Source: Trebonia sp963843745 (GTDB taxonomy: Bacteria; Actinomycetota; Actinomycetes; Streptosporangiales; Streptosporangiaceae). Taken from it: a stretch of DNA of 64,000 nucleotides. Positions 8,298 through 16,135 of the stretch are shown here, piece after piece. The stretch is from the NCBI GenBank assembly GCA_963843745.1, contig CAWJLP010000007.1, forward strand, positions 248,001-312,000. The letters are read 5' to 3'. Both the position numbers and the translations under genes were made by a program. Each line of letters opens with the position of its first letter. Within the stretch, counting starts at the first letter, position 1. Under the pieces are notes generated by a model. It saw only the letters and a program-made list of their open reading frames with translations, had not been told where the DNA came from and did not search any database.

Positions 8298-8740
8298 GGG
8301 TGCGCGCCGGGTAGCGCGTGACCACGTGCAGGATGATGCCAAACGTAACGGAACGCGCCTGTTGGTTAGCTATGTACGCTCTGCGAACGCCTGTGCGAAC
8401 CAGGATTGTCAACAAGTTAGCCAAACGTTACGAGCGCCCGTAGGTGAAGTCAACGCACGTGATGTAACTGTTTCTTGGGATTCACCCCAGCTTTGGGCAA
8501 AAATGGCTACGTAACGTAATCGGCCTGCGGTGGCGCGGGGACTGGTCCGCTGACGGCACCGGCCGCGGTCCCATGATTACCCCTTGGACGCCGGGATCTG
8601 GCAGAATGACCTCTTGACGCCTGGCCGCGCGGGGCCCTCTCCTCGTTCGCCGGCCTGGCCCATCCGCTCGGTCCGGCCGGCCATTCCCCGCTGGCGGTGC
8701 CCGACGCACGTACCTACTTCGCTGGGAGAAGACCACAGCC
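8298..8740. promoter_or_regulatory. Divergent intergenic region between livG and rpsP
   Basis: About 440 bp without a convincing gene, and lower in GC than its flanks. On the minus strand, towards livG, a candidate promoter has TTGACT (8453-8448) and TAACGT (8430-8425) with 17-bp spacing. The motif AACGTAACG/AACGTTACG recurs near 8342, 8424 and 8513 and could be an operator family. On the plus strand, CTGGCAGAATGA near 8597-8608 resembles an extended -10 for rpsP. None of this is more than motif-level evidence. Confidence 0.35.
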
Positions 8741-9577
8741 GTGGCTGTCAAGATCAAGCTAAAGCGCCTGGGCAAGATCCGGGAACCCTACTACCGGATC
8801 GTCGTCGCCGACGCTCGTACCAAGCGAGACGGGCGCGCCATCGAGGAGATCGGCAGGTATAACCCGAAGGCGGACCCGTCGGTCATCGAGGTGGACTCGG
8901 AGCGAGTCCAGCACTGGCTCTCGGTTGGCGCGCAGCCGACCGACCCGGTGCGCCACCTGCTCACCATCACCGGTGACTGGCAGAAGTTCAAGGGCGAGCC
9001 CGGTGCCGAGGGCACGCTGAAGACCTCCGAGCCGAAGGCGGAAAAGAAAGAGCGCTACGAGTCGCTGGTGAAGGAAAGCCAGGCGGCGAAGGAGACCAAG
9101 GCCGCGGCGAAGCCGGCTAGGTCCTCGGCGAAGAAGGACCAGCCGAAGAAGGCTGAGCCCGCCGAGGCTGCCGCCCCCGCCAAGGCCAAGGCCGAGACGA
9201 AGGCTGAGGCCGCCGAGGCTGCCGCCCCCGCCGAGGCTAAGGCCGAGACGAAGGCTGAGGCCGCCGAGGCTGCCGCCCCCGCCGAGGCTAAGGCCGAGAC
9301 GAAGGCTGAGGCCGCCGAGGCTGCCGCCCCCGCCGAGACTAAGGCCGAGACGAAGGCTGAGCCCGCCGAGGCTGCCGCCCCCGCCGAGACCAAGGCCGAG
9401 ACGAAGGCTGAGCCCGCCGAGGCTGCCGCCCCCGCCGAGACCAAGGCCGAGCCCAAGGCTGAGCCCGCCGAGGCTGCCGCCCCCGCCGAAGCCAAGGCCG
9501 AGATTAAGGCAGAGGCCGACGCTAGCCCGGCGCCCGAAGCGGCTGCCGAGGCTCCCGATGGCGGTTCCGGAGCCTGA
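8741..9577 (+). CDS. rpsP: 30S ribosomal protein S16 with a long repetitive C-terminal extension
   Basis: Residues 1 to ~85 are a normal S16 (AVKIKLKRLGKIREPYYRIV, then DARTKRDGRAIEEIG), a small-subunit assembly protein that binds 16S rRNA. The gene then continues in frame to 278 residues, against ~80-150 for most S16 proteins. The extension is Ala/Lys/Glu/Pro only and contains seven copies of a 17-residue unit of the type EAAAPAEAKAETKAEAA (residues ~142-260). It starts at GTG 8741. The 3' end overlaps khpA by 20 bp. The extension should be solvent-exposed and disordered or helical; its role is unknown. Confidence 0.95.
   Translation: MAVKIKLKRLGKIREPYYRIVVADARTKRDGRAIEEIGRYNPKADPSVIEVDSERVQHWLSVGAQPTDPVRHLLTITGDWQKFKGEPGAEGTLKTSEPKAEKKERYESLVKESQAAKETKAAAKPARSSAKKDQPKKAEPAEAAAPAKAKAETKAEAAEAAAPAEAKAETKAEAAEAAAPAEAKAETKAEAAEAAAPAETKAETKAEPAEAAAPAETKAETKAEPAEAAAPAETKAEPKAEPAEAAAPAEAKAEIKAEADASPAPEAAAEAPDGGSGA
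9164..9520 (+). repeat. Seven in-register 51-bp tandem repeats inside rpsP
   Basis: The unit begins GAGGCTGCCGCCCCCGCC. Copies start at 9164, 9215, 9266, 9317, 9368, 9419 and 9470, exactly 51 bp apart, so every copy adds 17 codons without changing the frame. Middle copies are nearly identical, while the first and last have diverged, as expected for expansion by slippage or unequal recombination. Copy number is likely to vary between isolates, and short-read assemblies may miscount it. Confidence 0.97.
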
Positions 9578-9821
9578 GGTGCTTGAGGAAGCCCTCGAGC
9601 ACCTCGTCAGGGGCATCGTGACGCACCCGGACGACGTCCGCGTGGCCAGCAGGATGCTTCGCCGGGGCAACGTCCTAGAGGTTCGCGTGCATCCAGACGA
9701 CCTCGGCAAGGTCATCGGCAGAGGCGGGCGCACCGCCCGGGCGCTGCGTACCGTGATCAGCTCCCTGGCGGGGAACCGGCACGTACGCATCGACCTGCTG
9801 GAGACCGGCGAAGTCCGCTGA
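9558..9821 (+). CDS. khpA: KH-domain RNA-binding protein KhpA
   Basis: An 87-residue single KH domain with the RNA-binding loop GKVIGRGGRTA (about residues 50-60). The family (YlqC/KhpA) binds RNA broadly and, where studied in Firmicutes, works with KhpB/Jag in cell division and growth control. A position between rpsP and rimM is conserved across actinobacteria. The ATG at 9558 lies inside the end of rpsP (20-bp overlap), implying translational coupling. Confidence 0.93.
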   Translation: MAVPEPEVLEEALEHLVRGIVTHPDDVRVASRMLRRGNVLEVRVHPDDLGKVIGRGGRTARALRTVISSLAGNRHVRIDLLETGEVR

Positions 9822-9827
9822 CGGTCC

Positions 9828-10343
9828 ATGCAGGTAAGCGTCGGCAGAATCGGCCGCCCGCACGGGGTTCGCGGTGACGTCGTGGTCGGTGTCCGGACGG
9901 ACGAGCCAGAGCTTAGGTTCGCTCCAGGCTCCCGGCTGGACACCGATCCCGAGGACGTCGGGCCGCTCACCGTGGCCGCCGTGCGCTGGCACTCCGGTGA
10001 GCTCCTCGTCAGGTTCGAGGGCGTCAGGGACCGGGACGCGGCCGGCGAGCTGCGCGGCACCTGGCTGATCGTTGACTCCAGCACGCTCGCACCATCCGAC
10101 GACCCCGACGAGTTCCACGACTACGAGCTGGTCGGGCTGGCTGTGCGCACCGTCGACGGCACCGAGATCGGCGTCGTCGAGGACGTCTTGCACTCCGGCC
10201 AGGACCTGCTCGCCGTCCGCGCCGGGACGCGCGAGATCCTGGTCCCGTTCGTGAAGGCGATAGTTACGGACGTGGACGTAGCGTCAGGCGTTCTCGTCAT
10301 CGACCCGCCGCCCGGGCTGATAGACCTCCAGGAGACGCCTTAA
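9828..10343 (+). CDS. rimM: 16S rRNA processing protein RimM
   Basis: A 171-residue 30S assembly factor that binds ribosomal protein S19 and helps mature the 16S rRNA head domain. The N-terminal RimM domain starts VGRIGRPHGVRGDVVV, and a PRC-barrel follows from about residue 95 (YELVGLAVRTVDGTEIGVV) to the PPGLIDL end. It starts 6 bp after khpA, in the standard rpsP-khpA-rimM-trmD order. Nothing is unusual apart from the insertion of a palindromic element after it instead of tight linkage to trmD. Confidence 0.95.
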   Translation: MQVSVGRIGRPHGVRGDVVVGVRTDEPELRFAPGSRLDTDPEDVGPLTVAAVRWHSGELLVRFEGVRDRDAAGELRGTWLIVDSSTLAPSDDPDEFHDYELVGLAVRTVDGTEIGVVEDVLHSGQDLLAVRAGTREILVPFVKAIVTDVDVASGVLVIDPPPGLIDLQETP

Positions 10344-10452
10344 TCGTGGGTCGCGCGGGCTTGGTGGTGTTCACCGCGTCCAGTCGGTGCCCTAGAGCGG
10401 CACCGAACGACGCGGCGTCACACCACCGGCGCCCCGCTGCTCCCCAAGGCGG

Positions 10453-10505
10453 CATGATCACGAAAGAAAAACACCCTATACGCGGGCTTTTCTTTCGTGA
10501 TCATG
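10453..10505. repeat. Dispersed palindromic element, copy 1
   Basis: Arms CATGATCACGAAAGAAAA (10453-10470) and TTTTCTTTCGTGATCATG (10488-10505) are perfect 18-bp complements around a 17-nt loop that contains CCTATACGC. It sits in the 183-bp rimM-trmD gap, and its right arm ends 21 bp before the trmD start, adjacent to the trmD ribosome-binding site. The same arms occur at 18597 and 46333. An RNA hairpin here could lower or insulate trmD expression from rimM. Confidence 0.93.
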
Positions 10506-10526
10506 AAATCACGGAGGGAGGTTGCC

Positions 10527-11414
10527 ATGCGGATAGACATCGTCACGATTTTCCCGGATTATTTTGGGCCTTCCTCGGGCGTGGGTGGGCCCCTTGGCGT
10601 TTCGCTGATCGGTAAGGCGGCCGCTCGCGGCGACGTGGCTTTCCACATCCATGACCTACGGCAATGGGCCACGGACGTCCACCACACGGTGGATGACACG
10701 CCCTTTGGCGGCGGGCCAGGGATGGTCATGAAGGCCGACGTGTGGGGGGCTGCCCTCGACGCGATCCTGTCGGCCGAACTCCAGGCGGTCGGCGACCCAT
10801 CTGCCCCGGCAACTTCGTCCGCCTCGTCCACTCCTGCCGTCCCATCCGTCACAGGGGCCAGGCTGGTTGTGCCTACTCCTAGTGGGGTGCCGTTTACGCA
10901 GGAGAAGGCGCTTGCCTATGCGGGGGAGCGGCATTTGGTGTTTGCGTGCGGGCGGTATGAGGGGATTGATGCGCGGGTCGTGGAGGATGCGCGGGCGCGG
11001 GGGATGGCTGTCGACGAAGTGAGCATCGGGGACTATGTGCTTGCCGGAGGGGAAGCCGCTGTTGTCGTGATCGTGGAGGCCGTGTGCCGGCTGCTTCCCG
11101 GAGTTCTGGGGAACGAGCGGTCGGTTAGTGATGACTCGTTCGGGGGCGGGGGCGGCTCGATGCACGGGTTGCTCGAGGGGCCCGTCTACACCCGTCCGCG
11201 GGCCTGGCGCGGGCATGAGGTTCCGCCGGTGCTGCTGTCGGGGGATCACGCGGCCATTGCGCGGTGGCAGCGGGACGAGGCGCTGCGGCGGACCGCGGAA
11301 CGGCGGCCGGACCTGATCCGCAGGCTCGCGGCCGGCGATGGGCTGGATGCGCGCGACCGGGCGGTGCTCATTCAGGCTGGCTTTCCGGTTGACGGCGAAA
11401 GTATGGCACACTAA
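10527..11414 (+). CDS. trmD: tRNA (guanine37-N1)-methyltransferase TrmD
   Basis: A SPOUT-family enzyme (295 residues) that methylates G37 of tRNAs reading CNN codons, preventing +1 frameshifting. It starts MRIDIVTIFPDYF, with GGGPGMVMK (~60-70), CGRYEGIDARV (~150) and the knotted SAM site DEVSIGDYVLAGGEAA (~170-185). An Ala/Ser/Pro-rich insertion of ~30 residues near residue 95 precedes ARLVVPTPSG and is larger than usual. ATG 10527 is chosen over an upstream in-frame ATG because it follows GGAGGGAGG at proper spacing; the upstream ATG lies within the palindromic element. Confidence 0.95.
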   Translation: MRIDIVTIFPDYFGPSSGVGGPLGVSLIGKAAARGDVAFHIHDLRQWATDVHHTVDDTPFGGGPGMVMKADVWGAALDAILSAELQAVGDPSAPATSSASSTPAVPSVTGARLVVPTPSGVPFTQEKALAYAGERHLVFACGRYEGIDARVVEDARARGMAVDEVSIGDYVLAGGEAAVVVIVEAVCRLLPGVLGNERSVSDDSFGGGGGSMHGLLEGPVYTRPRAWRGHEVPPVLLSGDHAAIARWQRDEALRRTAERRPDLIRRLAAGDGLDARDRAVLIQAGFPVDGESMAH

Positions 11415-11531
11415 AGAGCGCTGCCCGTTCGGGCTTTGACTCCGCCGGGGTGTTTCCCTGGCAAGAAGGCTTACACTCCGGAGGCGCGTCGCGCGCACAT
11501 CCGGCCAGGACTGACTGAGGAAATTTCCACC

Positions 11532-11891
11532 ATGCATACCGCGATCGCCGAGCTTGAGCAGGCCCAGATCCGCGACGACGTCCCGGAGTTCCGCCCCGGT
11601 GACACCATCAAGGTGCACGTCCGGGTCAAGGAAGGCAACCGCTCCCGGATCCAGGTGTTCCAGGGTGTTGTGATCCGCCGCCAGGGCGGCGGCCTGCGGG
11701 AGACGTTCACCGTCCGCAAGGTGAGCTACGGCGTAGGCGTCGAGCGCACCTTCCCGGTGCACAGCCCCTCGATCGAGAAGATCGAGCCCGTGACCCGTGG
11801 CCGGGTCCGCCGCGCCAAGCTCTACTACCTGCGGGATCTGCGCGGCAAGGCCGCCAGGATCAAGGAACGCCGGGACACCACCGCCAGCTGA
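11532..11891 (+). CDS. rplS: 50S ribosomal protein L19
   Basis: A 119-residue large-subunit protein located at the 30S-50S interface. It shows the L19 pattern FRPGDTIKVHVRVKEGNRSR, FQGVVIRRQGGG and ETFTVRKVSYGVGVERTFPV. ATG 11532 is preceded by GAGGAAATTTCCACC. An in-frame upstream extension (from 11436) is rejected because L19 proteins begin with this helix. The 117-bp gap from trmD contains TTGACT and TACACT boxes but with non-standard spacing, so a separate promoter is uncertain. Confidence 0.96.
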   Translation: MHTAIAELEQAQIRDDVPEFRPGDTIKVHVRVKEGNRSRIQVFQGVVIRRQGGGLRETFTVRKVSYGVGVERTFPVHSPSIEKIEPVTRGRVRRAKLYYLRDLRGKAARIKERRDTTAS

Positions 11892-11915
11892 CCACGGCTG
11901 CCGGGCTGACCGCCG

Positions 11916-12851
11916 ATGGCCTCCGAGCCAGGCCGGCCAGGCTCCGACGGCGTGCCTGACCAGGATCCGCCGGGTGCCCCCGGCCCCCAGGGAAACCAGG
12001 ACGGCCAGGATCCCGCGGCAGCGGACGTCCAGGCCGCGGAGCAGGCGCCCGCTGGCGAGAAGAAACGGCGGCGGAAGCGTCCGTTCTGGCGCGATCTCGT
12101 CGTCATCGTCGTCGCGGCGCTTGCCCTGACCATCCTGCTCAAGGCATTCGTCGTCGAGGTGTTCTCCATCCCGTCCGGTTCGATGGAGAACACCCTGCTG
12201 CCGGGTGACCGGGTGCTGGTCAGCAAGATCGTCTACCGGTTCCGTGACGTAGCCCGCGGGGACGTCGTGGTGTTCAGCGGGCAGGGATCGTGGGGGCCGG
12301 ACGCCCCGCCGCCGCCGGGCAACCCGTTCCTCCGGCTGCGGGACGACCTCACGAACCTGATCGGCGTCACCGCGCCTGGCACCGACTACATCAAGCGGGT
12401 GATCGGCCTTCCCGGCGATCACGTGGTGTGCTGCGACGCGCAGGGCCGGGTCACCGTCAACGGGGTTCCGCTGAGCGAGCAGTCGTACATCCATCCAGGA
12501 GACGTCCCGTCCTCGGTGCCGTTCGACGCCGTAGTGCCCGCCGGGCACCTGTGGGTGATGGGGGACAACCGGGCGGATTCCGATGACTCCCGCTACCGCA
12601 CCACCGACCCGGGCGGCGGGAGCATCCCGGAGAGCGAGGTCGTCGGCCGCGCGTTCGTGATCATCTGGCCGCCGTCACGGATCGGTGACCTGCCCATTCC
12701 CGCCACATTCCAGCAGGTGGCGCTGCACGCCACGGCTGCGGCGCCCGCCGTCCTGGGCGGCTCGGCCGCCGCACTGACCGTCGGCGTCCTCGCCTGGCGC
12801 CGCCGCCGCGCGCCGGAACCTGGTGACGATTCGCGGGAAACGGGCAGCTAG
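11916..12851 (+). CDS. lepB: Signal peptidase I (first of two)
   Basis: A 311-residue type I signal peptidase (S26). Order: an acidic/proline-rich cytoplasmic N-terminus, basic KKRRRKRPFW, a membrane segment (~67-88), the catalytic Ser box IPSGSMENTLLPGDRVLV (~95), the catalytic Lys region YIKRVIGLPGDHVVC (~160) and box GDNRADSDDSRY (~215). A second hydrophobic segment and arginine-rich tail end the protein, giving two membrane anchors with the active site outside. It removes signal peptides from Sec and Tat substrates. A position after rplS is typical in Streptomyces, where several signal peptidases are clustered. Confidence 0.95.
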   Translation: MASEPGRPGSDGVPDQDPPGAPGPQGNQDGQDPAAADVQAAEQAPAGEKKRRRKRPFWRDLVVIVVAALALTILLKAFVVEVFSIPSGSMENTLLPGDRVLVSKIVYRFRDVARGDVVVFSGQGSWGPDAPPPPGNPFLRLRDDLTNLIGVTAPGTDYIKRVIGLPGDHVVCCDAQGRVTVNGVPLSEQSYIHPGDVPSSVPFDAVVPAGHLWVMGDNRADSDDSRYRTTDPGGGSIPESEVVGRAFVIIWPPSRIGDLPIPATFQQVALHATAAAPAVLGGSAAALTVGVLAWRRRRAPEPGDDSRETGS

Positions 12852-12971
12852 TCCTAGGGCAACGCCTTGATCGTTAGCGATGCGAGCGATCACCCATGGC
12901 GAAAGTGGCGATACGCTCAAGCTGATGAGCGACGACGGTGCGGCCTGGCGTGAGAGAGCAGGGGGACGCGG

Positions 12972-14054
12972 ATGAGCGGTTCCGGCTCACGGGAAGGCTT
13001 CGGATCGCCGCCGTGGGATCCCGCCGACCGCGTGTCTGAGCTGGAAGACACCCGCGCGATTCCCGGCCGCGGCAACGCCGGCCAGCCCGGCCAGCCGGGC
13101 CAGGCCGGGCAGGGCGAGCCAGGCTCAGGGCCGGACAGCGGCGACGACCCCGGCGGCGCTGAGCAGCCGCCCCCCACACGCCATGCCCGGAAACGGCGCA
13201 GGCGTCGCAGCGCCCTGGTCGAACTGCTGGTGCTCGGCGTGATAGCGGTAGTGCTCGCGCTGATCATCAAGACCTACGCGATCCAGGCCTTCTTCATCCC
13301 GTCCGCCTCGATGGAGAACACGCTCGACATCGGCGACCGGGTGCTCATCAACAAGCTCGTCTACGACTTCCGCGGCATCCACCGCGGCGACATCATCGTG
13401 TTCGACGGCCGTGGATCGTGGGATCCCGACACGCCGTCCAGCTCGAACATCTTCAGCAGGCTCGGCAGCGATCTCGAGGGCATCGTCGGCATCAGCCACG
13501 ACTCGTCCATCTACATCAAGCGGGTCATCGGGCTGCCGGGCGACCACGTGGTGTGCTGCAACGCCAACGGCCAGATCACGGTCAACGGCGTCCCGCTCAG
13601 CGAGCAGTCGTACCTGTACCCGGGCAACCAGCCGTCCACTCAGCAGTTCAAGATCACCGTGCCGCCCGGCCGCCTCTGGGTGATGGGCGACCACCGCGCC
13701 GTCTCCTACGACTCCCGCGGGCACATGGGGGACCCGGGCGGCGGAACGATCGCCGAGAGCTCCGTCCTCGGCCGGGCCTTCGTCATTATCTGGCCGCCCA
13801 GCAGGTGGGGCATCCTGAACATCCCCGTGACCTTCGAGCAGCCCCAGCTCAACTCCCCGGCGGCCAGCAGCTCGAATGCCGCGCTCGCCGCCGCGATGGA
13901 CAACGGGACGGCGCTGCGCCCGGCCGGGCCGGTCGCTTCGGCGCTGCCGCTGGCGCTCGGTTTCACCGGCGCCGTCCCGCTGACCTGGCTCCAGCACCGC
14001 GCCCGCCGCCGCATCTCCGCCCGCCGCAAGCGCCGCGAAGCCGCCGAGCCCTAG
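12972..14054 (+). CDS. lepB: Signal peptidase I (second of two)
   Basis: A 360-residue paralogue of the preceding gene. It has a ~75-residue Gly/Gln/Pro-rich cytoplasmic N-terminus, a basic RKRRRRRSA stretch, a membrane segment (~80-102), the Ser box IPSASMENTLDIGDRVLI, Lys box YIKRVIGLPGDHVVCC and GDHRAVSYDSRGH, in which His replaces the Asn of the first copy (GDN to GDH). Catalytic Ser and Lys are both present. It begins at ATG 12972, 120 bp after the first lepB. It probably differs in substrate preference or growth phase; that is inference. Confidence 0.94.
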   Translation: MSGSGSREGFGSPPWDPADRVSELEDTRAIPGRGNAGQPGQPGQAGQGEPGSGPDSGDDPGGAEQPPPTRHARKRRRRRSALVELLVLGVIAVVLALIIKTYAIQAFFIPSASMENTLDIGDRVLINKLVYDFRGIHRGDIIVFDGRGSWDPDTPSSSNIFSRLGSDLEGIVGISHDSSIYIKRVIGLPGDHVVCCNANGQITVNGVPLSEQSYLYPGNQPSTQQFKITVPPGRLWVMGDHRAVSYDSRGHMGDPGGGTIAESSVLGRAFVIIWPPSRWGILNIPVTFEQPQLNSPAASSSNAALAAAMDNGTALRPAGPVASALPLALGFTGAVPLTWLQHRARRRISARRKRREAAEP

Positions 14055-14373
14055 TCGCACCCAAGCCGTCGCGCGGACTGGCGGTGTGGCCCACAGGCGC
14101 GGATCTATTGGCGCTGTGGGCCACAGCGCCAATAGCCCGGGCCGGTTCGCGGGGCTGGTGTGGCTGCCGTCACAGGAGAGGCGCCGGGAGGGGGCCCCTG
14201 CGGACGGCCGAGTCTGGTGTCCCGGGGCACCACGGGCCCGTTCCGGATAAGCGGCGACAGAAGCGGTCGCGACGGGGGAGCGGGGCGCGGAGCGGGGCGG
14301 CGCGGACCGGATTTTCGCCACCGAGCAGAGGCAGGCGCGGTCGGCGCGCGGTTGGCGTACGCTGCAAAATGAA
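14055..14373. other. Intergenic region lepB-rnhB with a 31-bp palindrome
   Basis: 319 bp without a supported gene. At 14105-14135 the arms CTATTGGCGCTGTGG and CCACAGCGCCAATAG are perfect 15-bp complements around one central G. The sequence GTGTGGCCCACAGGCGC just upstream (~14083-14100) is a partial second copy. This could be a terminator for the lepB operon or a protein-binding palindrome. The rest (14140-14373) is ordinary high-GC sequence leading to rnhB, with a possible -10 (TACGCT) near 14357. Confidence 0.6.
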
Positions 14374-15042
14374 ATGGTCCAGCACGGGTACACGCCGCGG
14401 CGCAGCGCCGGGCTCGCCGCCTACGAGAACGTGCTCGCGCGCGCCGGGCTGGCGCCGGTCGCGGGCATTGACGAGGCTGGGCGCGGGGCGTGCGCGGGGC
14501 CGCTCGTGGTCGCCGCCGTCGTGCTCGACCAGGCCGCCATCAGGCGGATGCCGCAGCTGGCGGACTCCAAGCTGCTCACCCCCGCTGCCCGCGAGGACGC
14601 CTACGGGCACATCATGCGGCACGCGGTGGACTGGCACGTGGTCACGATCCCCGTCAACGAGATCGACGGCTTCGGACTGCACGTGTGCAACGTAGAGGGC
14701 ATGCGCCGCGCCTTCGCGGGGCTGCGCACCGCGCCGGGATACGTGCTGACCGACGGCTTTCCCGTGCGCGGCCTCGGCTCACCCGCGCTCGCGGTGTGGA
14801 AGGGAGACCGGGTCGCCGCGTCGGTCGCGGCGGCGTCGATCGTCGCCAAGGTGACCAGGGACCGGATGATGCGGGAGCTCGATGAGCGTTATCCCCAGTA
14901 TGGCTTCGGCCGTCACAAGGGGTATGTAACCGACGAGCACCTGCAGACACTGGCGGAGTTCGGGCCCTGCCCGGAGCACCGCACATCCTTCCGGTGCGTG
15001 CCTGGGACCGTCCCGGAGACGGGGCAGGTGGAGGGAGAATAG
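14374..15042 (+). CDS. rnhB: Ribonuclease HII
   Basis: A 222-residue RNase HII that nicks the RNA strand of RNA-DNA hybrids and starts removal of misincorporated ribonucleotides from DNA. It carries GIDEAGRGACAGPLVVAA (catalytic Asp-Glu, ~29-46), the SKLLTPAAR loop, VLTDGFP (~127) and ASIVAKVTRDRMM (~150). The start at 14374 (GTG/ATG-type codon, MVQHGYTPRR) gives a typical N-terminus. It is followed by the DUF2469 gene at 5 bp, the fixed actinobacterial pair. Confidence 0.95.
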   Translation: MVQHGYTPRRSAGLAAYENVLARAGLAPVAGIDEAGRGACAGPLVVAAVVLDQAAIRRMPQLADSKLLTPAAREDAYGHIMRHAVDWHVVTIPVNEIDGFGLHVCNVEGMRRAFAGLRTAPGYVLTDGFPVRGLGSPALAVWKGDRVAASVAAASIVAKVTRDRMMRELDERYPQYGFGRHKGYVTDEHLQTLAEFGPCPEHRTSFRCVPGTVPETGQVEGE

Positions 15043-15047
15043 GGGAC

Positions 15048-15377
15048 ATGAGCGCGGAAGACCTGGAGAAGTACGAAGCGGAAATGGAGCTGCAGCTCTA
15101 CCGCGAGTACCGCGACGTCGTCGGCCTGTTCACTCATGTCGTCGAGACCGAACGCCGCTTCTATCTCACCAATGACGTCGACTTGCAGGTGCGCAGCACC
15201 GGTACCGGTGAGGTGTTCTTCGAAGTAACAATGCACGACGCTTGGGTGTGGGACATGTACCGCCCGGCGCGATTCGTCAAGAATGTGCGGGTAGTCACCT
15301 TCAAGGACGTCAACATCGAGGAGCTGGCGAAGAGTGACCTCGAACTGCCGGAGGACAAACCCGGTTTCTCGGGCTGA
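15048..15377 (+). CDS. DUF2469 family protein
   Basis: A 109-residue acidic, soluble actinobacterial protein of unknown function, recognised by SAEDLEKYEAEMELQLYREY at the N-terminus and MHDAWVWDMYRPARFVKNV in the middle. The family is almost always found directly after rnhB, as here. ATG 15048 follows GGAGGGAGAATAGGGGAC, while the longer frame from 14994 overlaps rnhB. Nothing is known of its biochemistry. Confidence 0.93.
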   Translation: MSAEDLEKYEAEMELQLYREYRDVVGLFTHVVETERRFYLTNDVDLQVRSTGTGEVFFEVTMHDAWVWDMYRPARFVKNVRVVTFKDVNIEELAKSDLELPEDKPGFSG

Positions 15378-15379
15378 GC

Positions 15380-16135
15380 TTGCGAAGGGGCGGCGTTTCT
15401 TACGTGCTTGGACTGCCGGACGGGATAAGAGCCTGCCTCTTCGATATGGACGGGGTCGTGACCAAGACCGCCGTCGTGCACGCCGCGGCGTGGAAGGAAA
15501 TGTTCGACGGCTTCCTGCGGGAGTGGTCGGCCAAGAACGGGACGCCGTTCGTGCCGTTCGACCCGGCTGACTACGACGAGTACGTCGACGGCAAGCCGCG
15601 GCTCGAGGGTACGAGATCGTTCCTCGAATCCAGGGGGATATCGCTCCCGGAAGGGTCGGAAGACGACCCGCCGGGAGCGCCCACGATCCACGGGCTGAGC
15701 AACCGGAAGAACGAGCTGGTCCTCGCGGTGCTGAAGCGAGACGGCGTCGAGGTCTACGAGGGCTCCCGCCGGTACATCGAAGCCGTCAGGGCGGCCGGGC
15801 TGCGCACCGCGGTCGTGTCGTCGAGCGCGAACACCGAAGCCGTCCTCGACGCGGGCGGCGTCGCCGGCCTGTTCGACGTGCGGGTCGACGCCCTGGTAGC
15901 CAAGAAGCTCGGGCTGCGCGGCAAGCCCGCGCCCGACACGTTCCTCGAGGCGGCGCGCATGCTGGGCTTCGCCGCCGCCGAGGCGGCGGTCTTCGAGGAC
16001 GCGCTGGCCGGGGTGGCGGCGGGCCGCGCGGGCAACTTCGGCTTCGTGGTCGGCGTAGACCGGGTGGGGCAGGCGGACGCGCTGCGGTCGCATGGGGCGG
16101 ACATCGTGGTCCAGGACCTGGGGGAGCTGCTGTGA
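15380..16135 (+). CDS. Beta-phosphoglucomutase family HAD hydrolase
   Basis: A HAD-superfamily phosphomutase (up to 251 residues). It has the nucleophile motif LFDMDGVVTKTA (Asp ~21/23), cap residues including the GTRSFLESRGI region, AVVSSSANTEAVL (motif II Ser) and KPAPDTFLEAA plus VFEDALAGVAAGRAG (motifs III/IV). The downstream GH65 phosphorylase overlaps it by 4 bp (GTGA). In such pairs the phosphorylase releases beta-glucose 1-phosphate, which this enzyme converts to glucose 6-phosphate. The start may be TTG 15380 or GTG 15404, the latter with AAGGGG 12 nt upstream. The pair sits in a place where Streptomyces usually runs straight to yraN. Confidence 0.9.
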   Translation: MRRGGVSYVLGLPDGIRACLFDMDGVVTKTAVVHAAAWKEMFDGFLREWSAKNGTPFVPFDPADYDEYVDGKPRLEGTRSFLESRGISLPEGSEDDPPGAPTIHGLSNRKNELVLAVLKRDGVEVYEGSRRYIEAVRAAGLRTAVVSSSANTEAVLDAGGVAGLFDVRVDALVAKKLGLRGKPAPDTFLEAARMLGFAAAEAAVFEDALAGVAAGRAGNFGFVVGVDRVGQADALRSHGADIVVQDLGELL

